DNA from: Candidatus Peribacter sp. UBA6535
GTDB taxonomy: Bacteria > Patescibacteriota > Gracilibacteria > Peribacterales > Peribacteraceae
DNA length: 9,560 bases
Reading direction: 5' to 3'
Assembly (NCBI GenBank): GCA_002436205.1
Contig: DJKT01000037.1
Coordinates: forward strand, 1 to 9,560
The notes below the pieces were generated by a model, which saw nothing but the letters and a program-made list of their open reading frames with translations, had not been told where the DNA came from and ran no database searches. The stretch's first letter is position 1, and each line of letters begins with the position of its first letter. Below are positions 1 to 6,056 of this stretch, piece after piece. Both the position numbers and the translations under genes were made by a program.

Positions 1-33
1 CCGCCATAGTTTAATTAAGAAATTCTGCTGTAA

Positions 34-2508
34 TTATTTTCTGTCTGGCAGTAGTTTCATTGTCTCAAACACTATAAATCCAGCTCCTGCTAATGCAAAG
101 ACCTCAATCCACTGCAAAAGGGATATCGGACTCACATGAAATAGAACATTCAGAGGGGTATAGAGGAGGACAAACTGCATAATAAATGGAATTGCTGTAG
201 CTCCTATCATCCAACGATTGCTAAAGAACCCAATGCGCCAGATAGGCTCTCTACTTCGAACAGAGAATGCAAGAAAGAGCTCGAAGATTATTGCAAGAGT
301 CAGTGTTGTAGAGCGAGCCTCAATAATCCCAACCCCACTGGAAAGTTGCCAAAGGAAGAACAAGAACGCCATGGCAAATGCAAAGATAGAAGAAAATACT
401 AGCCTGCCCCATTCGCCATGAAGAATATGTTCTGTTTGTAGTCTCGGAAGACGTTTCATGATATTGCGCTCTGCAGGTTCCATCCCCAAAGCAAGTGCTG
501 GTAAACCATCTGTCATCAAATTAATCCAGAGGATATGGAGAGGTAAATACGGTAGTGGCATTCCTAGGATGATCGTCGTGGCAATAAATAGGAGTTCGTC
601 AAAGTTCGCACGTAGAAGGAAGAGGACAAACTTTTTGATATTATCGTAAATTCTACGCCCCTCCCGGATAGCTGCGACTATGGTTGCGTAGTGATCATCT
701 GCAAGCACGATGCTCGATGCTTCTCTGGCAACCTCTGTACCAACTTTTCCCATGGCTACTCCTAGATGTGCCCCTTTAAGTGCCGGTGCATCATTGACTC
801 CGTCACCGGACATCGCAATGACCTCTCCTGCTTCTTGGAGTGCATCGAGAATCTTTAGCTTATGCACCGGAGAGACGCGCGCAAATACCGTCACTTCTTC
901 TAAGGCAACAGTTAGCTGTTCCGTTGTCAGTTGATCAACTTCTGATCCATGCATTGCCTTGCCTTTTATACCTACCTGCTCAGCAATCGACTGTGCTGTT
1001 CGAACATTATCCCCAGTAATCATTATCGTACGAATGCCTGCAGCCTTTGCTTCCTCTATAGCTTGCATAGCAGTTGCTCGAGGTGGATCTTCCATTGCAA
1101 CTAGCCCCACAACAATCACGTTCTCTCCCTCTTTAATAGCACACGCAAGTACGCGCAACCCACGAGCAGCAAATTCATCATCTGCATCCAGTAGATCTTT
1201 ATAATCACCACCTGCAAGTTCTACTATCTTTTCGGGGGCACCTTTTAAGAACATACGATTACCGTGGCGGGTTTGCATGTACTTACTATCAGAAGTAAAT
1301 GGTACCTCCTCATCATCTACAACAAGCCTCTTTGCATTCTCCATTTCTCCAAACTCCAGAAGCCCGATTTCTGTAGGGTCTCCGATATCCGGAAGTTTTG
1401 CCCTGTTACAAGAGGAGGCAATTTGAGCAAGTAGCTCTTTGCTTTGTCCTTGTACAACCCACGAATCGATCACCTTCATCTTATTTTGAGTGATCGTCCC
1501 CGTCTTATCTGCACAGATAACCGTAACACTACCCAGAGTCTCCAGAGATTCCAGTCTTCGCACCAATGCGTTTTGCGCGGTCATCCGACGCACTCCCATT
1601 GCCAGACATACCGTCACTACTGCAGGGAGGCCCTCGGGAACTGCAGATACCGCCAAGCTCACTGTGATAAGTAGAATTTCTGTGATGTGTAACCCTTGAT
1701 AAAAAGCAATAGCGGCAATAACTGAACACACTACAAGTACGACGATACCAAGCATCTTCCCAAGTTGTGCCATGCGACGCTGCAAAGGGGTTTCTGGGAA
1801 CTCTGTCTCTGACACAAGCTTTGCAATCTTCCCGATCTCAGTGTTAAGAGCCGTAGAAGTAACAACGTATTCTGCAAAACCACGCGTAACGAGTGTCCCG
1901 GAAAATACCATGTTGTGCTGCTCCGCAAGAGGCAAGCAATCTTTATGCATTGGCTCTTGTGTCTTATCTACCGCATGTGACTCTCCTGTAAGGCTTGATT
2001 CATTTACACGTAGATGTGAGTGACTCAAAATTCGTCCATCAGCTGATACTCGATCACCAGCTTCGACAATGACAATATCTCCGGGAACAAGCTCTCGAGA
2101 ATCGATGATCTGCTCTTTACCCTCTCTTCGTACTCTTGCATGTGGTGATGTGAGTTTTGCAAGAGCTGCAATTGCTTCCTCGGCCTTGTATTCCTGAACA
2201 AATCCTAGTACTGCATTGAGTATAAGAATTGCCAAAATGACAGCAGCATCAAGAAAATTTACTAATTGCGGGTGCCCACCATTTTCGAAAAAGGGTATTG
2301 CAATAGATATACCTAGAGCCGCAAAAAGGATGTACACCATTACATCGTTAAACTGAGTGAAAAACAGTAGGAGCAGCGATTTTTTCTTTACCGGCAATTC
2401 ATTAGCACCATACTTTGCTCTTCGTACGACAACTTGTTCACCCGAAATTCCATCAGGAGAACTTTTGAGTTTCGTAAGAACATTTTCACATGTGGCCGAG
2501 GCGTACAT
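34..2508 (-). CDS. Cation-transporting P-type ATPase, SERCA-like Ca2+ pump (P2A type)
   Basis: ATP-driven membrane pump, probably exporting Ca2+ from the cytoplasm. The 824-residue protein has the full P-type plan: N-terminal cation-ATPase domain (about 1-45), M1-M2 (55-104), actuator domain with TGES (174-177), M3-M4 (about 250-304), phosphorylation site DKTGT with Asp334, nucleotide-domain KGAPE (422-426), TGD (498-500), GDGVND (568-573) and six C-terminal helices (about 626-815). By eye alignment to SERCA, the calcium ligands are all present: Glu292 in the M4 PEGLP, Asn635 and Glu638 in M5, Asn663, Thr666 and Asp667 in M6, Glu743 in M8. This suggests two Ca2+ sites rather than the single site of plasma-membrane pumps. 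Length is normal for bacterial homologues. The ATG at 2508 lies 17 bp after gnd, with TACAAT 7 nt upstream and no Shine-Dalgarno. It could be co-transcribed with gnd or have its own promoter. Transport of another cation cannot be excluded. Confidence 0.93.
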   Translation of the reverse strand: MYASATCENVLTKLKSSPDGISGEQVVVRRAKYGANELPVKKKSLLLLFFTQFNDVMVYILFAALGISIAIPFFENGGHPQLVNFLDAAVILAILILNAVLGFVQEYKAEEAIAALAKLTSPHARVRREGKEQIIDSRELVPGDIVIVEAGDRVSADGRILSHSHLRVNESSLTGESHAVDKTQEPMHKDCLPLAEQHNMVFSGTLVTRGFAEYVVTSTALNTEIGKIAKLVSETEFPETPLQRRMAQLGKMLGIVVLVVCSVIAAIAFYQGLHITEILLITVSLAVSAVPEGLPAVVTVCLAMGVRRMTAQNALVRRLESLETLGSVTVICADKTGTITQNKMKVIDSWVVQGQSKELLAQIASSCNRAKLPDIGDPTEIGLLEFGEMENAKRLVVDDEEVPFTSDSKYMQTRHGNRMFLKGAPEKIVELAGGDYKDLLDADDEFAARGLRVLACAIKEGENVIVVGLVAMEDPPRATAMQAIEEAKAAGIRTIMITGDNVRTAQSIAEQVGIKGKAMHGSEVDQLTTEQLTVALEEVTVFARVSPVHKLKILDALQEAGEVIAMSGDGVNDAPALKGAHLGVAMGKVGTEVAREASSIVLADDHYATIVAAIREGRRIYDNIKKFVLFLLRANFDELLFIATTIILGMPLPYLPLHILWINLMTDGLPALALGMEPAERNIMKRLPRLQTEHILHGEWGRLVFSSIFAFAMAFLFFLWQLSSGVGIIEARSTTLTLAIIFELFLAFSVRSREPIWRIGFFSNRWMIGATAIPFIMQFVLLYTPLNVLFHVSPISLLQWIEVFALAGAGFIVFETMKLLPDRK

Positions 2509-2515
2509 GGAGTTT

Positions 2516-2545
2516 ATTGTATCACTTACTCCCAGTCTGCGTGAA
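2516..2545 (-). promoter_or_regulatory. Possible promoter of the P-type ATPase gene, leaderless spacing
   Basis: Read on the minus strand, TACAAT (2516-2521) is a 5/6 match to the -10 consensus and lies exactly 7 nt before the ATG at 2508. An 18-nt spacer separates it from TTCACG (2540-2545), a 4/6 match to TTGACA inside the end of gnd. Transcription would then begin at or next to the start codon. This is inferred from motif and spacing only; the -35 is weak. Confidence 0.4.
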
Positions 2546-3938
2546 ACGTGCCTGCTTTATCTGTGCGCTCGAAGGTATGAGCACCAAAGAGGTCACGTTG
2601 TGCCTGTATCAAATTCTGTGGAAGGCGCTCGCGTCGAATCGTATCATAATAACTTAGAGAGATCCCAATCGCAGGAATTGGGATTCCATTGACACTAGCT
2701 ACTCGCACAACATGACGCCAATCGGTTTGTCGTTCTCCGGAAAACCTGTCAAGAATCTCCTTCTCTGGAGCTTGAGTACCTGGATCACATGCTCGCTGAA
2801 ATTTCCCGAGTAATTTAGATCGAATAATACAACCACCTCTCCATATACGTGCCACTTCAGCAAGATTGATATTCCAACCATATTCATCTGAACCCCACTC
2901 TATGAGTTGAAAACCTTGATTGTGCGTACAGATGATGGAACATTCCAATGCTGAGCGGACTTGAGTTCGTAGTCTATGGGGTTTTATATCAGGACGATGT
3001 TCATCAAGTTCCACAGGAAATTGATCTTCGCTTCTTGCTTCACGCTTCTTTAGGTCTCCTGAAAGAATACGTGCGTCTACGGCTGCATTAATAGTAGGAA
3101 TTGCTACTCCTAAATCCATTGCAGCCTCTGTTGTCCATTTGCCTGTCCCCTTTTGTCCGGCAGCATCTTTGATCTTATCAATTAATTCACCCCCACCCTG
3201 ATCATCAGCTTTTGTAAAAATCTTTGCAGTAATTTCCACGAGGAAGGAATTTAAATCATCTCCTTCATTCCAATGTGCAAATGTTTCTGCAAGATCCTTA
3301 TTAGAATATCCTCCGAGATTCTTCATAATATCGTAACTCTCTGCAATAAGCTGCATAACACCATACTCAATTCCATTGTGTACCATCTTCACAAAATGTC
3401 CTGAGCCACCTTCTCCTATATACGAGACACACTTACCACCGAGACCGTCATCTGCTGCCATCTTTTCGAGTAGATCTTTCATATCATCCCAAGCACTTTT
3501 GTCCCCACCGGGCATCATACTCGGTCCCATCAGAGCGCCTTCTTCTCCACCACTTACTCCCATGCCAAGGAAACGAATTCCCCGTTCTTTTAGTACTGCA
3601 TACCTTCGCTCAGTATCTGGGTAGTGACTGTTACCACCGTCAATAATAATGTCACCTTCCGAGAGATGCGGAAGAAGATCCTCAAGTACTGCATCAACAG
3701 CAGAACCTGCTTTTACCATCAGCAAGATTGCTCTCGGCGTATCCAAAGACCTCACCAGTTCTTCATACGTCTTACATGGAACAAACATTCCCTCTTTTCC
3801 ATACTCTTTTACGAAATCATGCATAACTTCTGTTGTTCGATTAAATACAGCAACCTTGGCTCCATTACGTGCTGCATTGCGCGCAAGGTTTGCACCCATT
3901 GTTCCAAGGCCGATGACACCGAGTTGATTGATACTCAT
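2526..3938 (-). CDS. gnd: 6-phosphogluconate dehydrogenase, decarboxylating (NADP+)
   Basis: Oxidises and decarboxylates 6-phosphogluconate to ribulose 5-phosphate with NADPH formation in the cytoplasm. The 470-residue length matches the usual ~470. The N-terminal Rossmann fold has GLGTMG (10-15) and NRT (33-35). The Asn-Arg-Thr triad after the second strand is typical of NADP+ rather than NAD+ enzymes. Substrate and catalytic motifs are intact: MVKAG (74-78), DGGNS (100-104), GVSGGEEGA (127-135), MPGG (142-145), and the KMVHNGIEY block with Lys184, His187, Asn188 and Glu191. The C-terminal half has GQKGTGKW, IWRGGCIIR and the FGAHTFERT tail, ending in FHADWE. The in-frame ATG at 3962 would add eight residues before MSINQLG. 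I prefer 3938 because it overlaps the transaldolase stop as TAATG, favouring translational coupling, and family homology starts there. No glucose-6-phosphate dehydrogenase or lactonase gene lies in the window. Confidence 0.96.
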   Translation of the reverse strand: MSINQLGVIGLGTMGANLARNAARNGAKVAVFNRTTEVMHDFVKEYGKEGMFVPCKTYEELVRSLDTPRAILLMVKAGSAVDAVLEDLLPHLSEGDIIIDGGNSHYPDTERRYAVLKERGIRFLGMGVSGGEEGALMGPSMMPGGDKSAWDDMKDLLEKMAADDGLGGKCVSYIGEGGSGHFVKMVHNGIEYGVMQLIAESYDIMKNLGGYSNKDLAETFAHWNEGDDLNSFLVEITAKIFTKADDQGGGELIDKIKDAAGQKGTGKWTTEAAMDLGVAIPTINAAVDARILSGDLKKREARSEDQFPVELDEHRPDIKPHRLRTQVRSALECSIICTHNQGFQLIEWGSDEYGWNINLAEVARIWRGGCIIRSKLLGKFQRACDPGTQAPEKEILDRFSGERQTDWRHVVRVASVNGIPIPAIGISLSYYDTIRRERLPQNLIQAQRDLFGAHTFERTDKAGTFHADWE

Positions 3939-4585
3939 TAACGATTTTGAACAGATTCCCAATCTTCCATAAATTTCTTTAGCCCTTTATCTGTAAGGTC
4001 ATGTTGAGGAAGCTCTTGAAATACCTTATAAGGAATAGTTGCAATGTGTGCACCAATAGTTGCAGCACGATGAACGTGTTCTGTGTTGCGTACTGATGCG
4101 ACAAGAATTTGTGTATCAAAATTATAATGATCCCATGCGGTGCGAATATCTTGAATAAGTTCCATACCATCCATACCAAGATCATCAAGGCGACCAACAA
4201 AAGGACTGATCATTGTTGCTCCGGACTTTGCAGCCATGACAGCCTGAGGAACAGAGAATACTAGAGTCGTATTAGTGTGAATACCTTTTGAGCTGCAGTA
4301 GTTAAGAGTTTTTAACCCTTCGACTGTCATAGGAACTTTTACGACAACATTTTTGTGCCAGCTACTGTATTCATCTGCTTGCTTTTTCATCTCTTCGAAT
4401 TCTGTAGCCGTAATCTGTGCACTGACTTCATTTACAAGGCCGCACATCTTCGTAACTGTTTCTTTAAAGTCCGCCCCTTCTTCTTTGGCAACTAAACTTG
4501 GATTTGTCGTGACTCCATCGAGCACACCCCAGGAGGCGATTTCCGCTACCTGATCAACATTTGCTGTATCTATAAAGAGTTTCAT
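3938..4585 (-). CDS. tal: Transaldolase, short TalC/Fsa-type
   Basis: Class I aldolase-fold enzyme of about 215 residues, the length of the short TalC/Fsa subfamily. It should transfer dihydroxyacetone units in the non-oxidative pentose-phosphate pathway. Visible landmarks: FIDTAN with Asp6, GVTTNPS with Asn28, the Schiff-base lysine Lys83 in VVVKVPMT, the TLVFS strand, and SPFVGRLDD (127-135). Two residues that usually separate transaldolase from fructose-6-phosphate aldolase are mixed: Gln57 (aldolase-like; transaldolases normally have Glu) and Phe129 (transaldolase-like; the aldolase has Tyr). An in-frame ATG at 4594 would add three residues, but it lies inside the TATAAT box, so I chose 4585. 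It is first in the minus-strand run and overlaps gnd by one base (TAATG). The pathway context favours transaldolase; exact activity is open. Confidence 0.92.
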   Translation of the reverse strand: MKLFIDTANVDQVAEIASWGVLDGVTTNPSLVAKEEGADFKETVTKMCGLVNEVSAQITATEFEEMKKQADEYSSWHKNVVVKVPMTVEGLKTLNYCSSKGIHTNTTLVFSVPQAVMAAKSGATMISPFVGRLDDLGMDGMELIQDIRTAWDHYNFDTQILVASVRNTEHVHRAATIGAHIATIPYKVFQELPQHDLTDKGLKKFMEDWESVQNR

Positions 4586-4592
4586 CACCCGC

Positions 4593-4621
4593 ATTATAGA
4601 GCAGAATTCACTGGATTTTAA
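4593..4621 (-). promoter_or_regulatory. Probable promoter of the transaldolase-gnd operon, leaderless spacing
   Basis: On the minus strand a perfect TATAAT (4593-4598) is preceded by a 17-nt spacer and TTAAAA (4616-4621), a 4/6 match to TTGACA. Exactly 7 nt separate the -10 box from the ATG at 4585, so the predicted transcript starts at or within a base or two of the start codon. The short GGGTG just before the ATG is too close to be a normal Shine-Dalgarno. The 72-bp intergenic space is shared with the divergent lipoprotein gene. Confidence 0.6.
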
Positions 4622-4657
4622 GGTTAAAAGAGGTAGCGTGTAACAAATCTTACATCT

Positions 4658-5380
4658 ATGCGTGTTTGGACTGCCTTATTTTCGGCCATACTGATCACAG
4701 GATGCACTGCATCTACGGTTACAGTAGAACTAGAGCCATCGTCGGAGGCAAAGGTAAATTTCGAGCATGATGCAGATCCTGTACCGGAATCAGGAGATAT
4801 CCAAGAGATCACTCTCCCCAGTAAAGCGTATATAGATGTGCCATTTACGCCCCAAGCTCCAGATGCGAACTGGGACAACCCCTACCAAGAAGCGTGCGAA
4901 GAGGCTGCTGTCATTATGGTGGATTACTTTTTGCGAGGAGCAAGCCTTTCACCCGACCAAGCAAACAGAGAAATTTTGCAACTCACAAACTGGGAAGAAG
5001 CCAACCATTATAAGTACGATGTTTCTCTCGATGAACTCGCAGAAATTATCGAGGAGTATTACGAATATGAGACACGCATTAGTGATGATGTTAGTAAAGA
5101 ATCCATCATGCATGAACTTGCGAAAGGCAACCCCATCATTGTTCCCGCTGCTGGGAGAGACCTCGGTAACCCGTACTTCTCCGGTCAAGGCCCTTGGTAT
5201 CATATGCTGGTTATTACCGGATACAACTGGCGTCACTTTATTACGAACGACCCTGGGACAAAGCGAGGTCAGGAATACAAATACAAACACCGCGTACTTC
5301 TAGATGCTATTCATGACTGGACAGGAGTCAAAGAAGAGATCCGTACAGGCCCAAAGCGGATGTTGATTATCAATCGCTAA
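4658..5380 (+). CDS. Putative lipoprotein with C39-like cysteine peptidase domain
   Basis: Predicted secreted, lipid-anchored protein of 240 residues. It opens with a short signal peptide (Met-Arg, then a hydrophobic stretch to residue 13) and the lipobox ITGC, with Cys16 as the lipidation site. An acidic, Ser/Glu/Pro-rich linker (about 17-55) leads to a Peptidase_C39_2-like domain (about 58-205). That domain starts IDVPFTPQAP with Gln66, has the candidate nucleophile Cys80 in EACEEAAV, a His in WYHMLVITGY (His182) and an Asp in NDPGT (Asp198), the order expected for a papain-like triad. No ABC-transporter or bacteriocin gene accompanies it, so it is more likely an envelope peptidase or a binding domain of this fold than a leader peptidase. 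No Shine-Dalgarno is close to the ATG; an AGAGG lies about 25 nt upstream. Its stop overlaps the convergent csaA by 4 bp. The physiological substrate is unknown. Confidence 0.85.
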   Translation: MRVWTALFSAILITGCTASTVTVELEPSSEAKVNFEHDADPVPESGDIQEITLPSKAYIDVPFTPQAPDANWDNPYQEACEEAAVIMVDYFLRGASLSPDQANREILQLTNWEEANHYKYDVSLDELAEIIEEYYEYETRISDDVSKESIMHELAKGNPIIVPAAGRDLGNPYFSGQGPWYHMLVITGYNWRHFITNDPGTKRGQEYKYKHRVLLDAIHDWTGVKEEIRTGPKRMLIINR

Positions 5381-5709
5381 TAGAGTCGGCCGCCAATCTC
5401 CACTTCACTGCTTGGCTTTATAAGTACCACCTCCCCTTTTTCATCCGGTACACCGAGCGTGAGTACTTCTGAGATAAACGGTCCTATCTGCCTCGGTGGA
5501 AAGTTTATAACACACAGCACCAATCGATCTTGTAAATCTTCTTTGGAATAGTTTGCTACGACTTGCGCTGATGATTTCTTGGTGCCTATTTCTTCACCAA
5601 AATCTATAGTTAACTTAAAAGCAGGCTTCCGCGCTTCGGGGAAGTCTTCGATGGAAATTATCCGCCCTACGCGAATATCCAGTGCCTCAAAGTCTTCGAT
5701 AGTAGCCAT
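5377..5709 (-). CDS. csaA: CsaA-like tRNA-binding OB-fold protein
   Basis: Small single-domain protein of 110 residues, the same length as the Bacillus CsaA family. That family binds tRNA and has been described as a secretion-related chaperone. The conserved features are ALDIRVGRI near the N terminus, EDFPEARKPAFKL, the IDFGEEIGTKKSSAQ block, VINFPPRQIGPF and SEVLTLG, together forming the EMAP/Trbp111-type tRNA-binding OB fold. The chosen ATG gives MATIEDFEALDIRVG, which starts exactly where family members start; a TTG four codons upstream is less likely. There is no evident Shine-Dalgarno. The gene is tail-to-tail with the lipoprotein gene, stop codons overlapping over 5377-5380, with no room for a terminator between them. 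The tRNA-binding fold is seen with confidence; the chaperone role is only inherited from the family. Confidence 0.93.
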   Translation of the reverse strand: MATIEDFEALDIRVGRIISIEDFPEARKPAFKLTIDFGEEIGTKKSSAQVVANYSKEDLQDRLVLCVINFPPRQIGPFISEVLTLGVPDEKGEVVLIKPSSEVEIGGRLY

Positions 5710-5829
5710 CTTAGACTGCAAGCATTAGCATGCTGAGCATGACAATTGCCGAGATGTTGATCCCCATAAGTGGGACTTGTTTTCGGTTGAATTTGCATCG
5801 TCTCATAACCTGCATAGGTTACCGAATAT

Positions 5830-6020
5830 CTCCTACCGATCAAGGGGTAGGGGTTGCCAATTTAGCTAAGTTCCGTGCAAATGAATGTACACAAAATTTA
5901 ACAAATAAGAGGGGACTGCCTTTGAGGTAAAAATACCTTAATAAAACGCCAATTGGCTATCACAAGGGCTGAACACATATTTGTTGCGATTCTACTCAAC
6001 AAACACTCCCCTACCCTTTT
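5830..6020 (+). ncRNA. Candidate structured RNA with alternative pairings (unassigned)
   Basis: A 12-bp long-range helix (one G-U) can form between 5842-5853 (AAGGGGTAGGGG) and 6008-6019 (CCCCTACCCTTT), closing about 178 nt. Nested inside are GCCAATT 5856-5862 with AATTGGC 5951-5957, AGTTCC 5869-5874 with GGGACT 5912-5917 (one G-U), GTGCA 5875-5879 with TGTAC 5886-5890 (one G-U), AGGTA 5925-5929 with TACCT 5934-5938, and TTTGTTG 5980-5986 with CAACAAA 5997-6003. The strand 5846-5853 can instead pair with CTCCTACC 5830-5837, so two folds exclude each other. The closing helix ends in a short T-run (6017-6020). The G-U pairs favour the plus strand. I recognise no RNase P, tmRNA, SRP or known riboswitch core. 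It could be a stand-alone RNA or a transketolase leader. Found by eye, without energy calculation or comparative support. Confidence 0.35.
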
Positions 6021-6047
6021 GCGTAAGCGACGCAATGTCCCTAGAAT
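6019..6047 (+). promoter_or_regulatory. Probable promoter of the transketolase gene, near-leaderless
   Basis: TTGCGT (6019-6024), a 17-nt spacer, and TAGAAT (6042-6047, 5/6 match to the -10 consensus) lie directly before the transketolase gene, with 9 nt between the -10 and the ATG. The predicted start site is 0-3 nt from the start codon, and no Shine-Dalgarno is visible. The -35 half is also the left arm of a 6-bp dyad, TTGCGT-AAGCG-ACGCAA (6019-6035), which might be an operator; that is speculative. Confidence 0.45.
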
Positions 6048-6056
6048 CCTCAAGAC

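Larger units (their letters stand above)
5710..6056. other. Gene-free 347-bp intergenic stretch with several dyads
   Basis: No convincing protein gene lies here; a 66-codon plus-strand frame from 5730 has no recognisable domain. The stretch contains repeated AGCAT around the palindrome AGCATGCT (5727-5734), and a 6-bp hairpin TAACCT-GCAT-AGGTTA (5806-5821) with no following T-run. It also holds a candidate structured RNA (5830-6020) and the likely transketolase promoter (6019-6047). Its upstream part could include the csaA promoter on the minus strand, but I see no convincing -35/-10 pair there. Confidence 0.6.

Noticed and set aside
2357..2692. 111-codon plus-strand frame opposite the gnd/ATPase junction
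   Set aside because: Shadow of two strongly recognised minus-strand genes.
5730..5930. 66-codon plus-strand frame in the intergenic region
   Set aside because: No domain, Cys-rich composition and low coding character, and it overlaps the paired segments.
5842..6019. tmRNA, RNase P RNA, SRP RNA or TPP riboswitch
   Set aside because: No tag-peptide frame, tRNA-like ends, GAGGAAAGTCC-type P4 element, SRP GGAAGCAG loop or TPP core was found, so I left the RNA unassigned.
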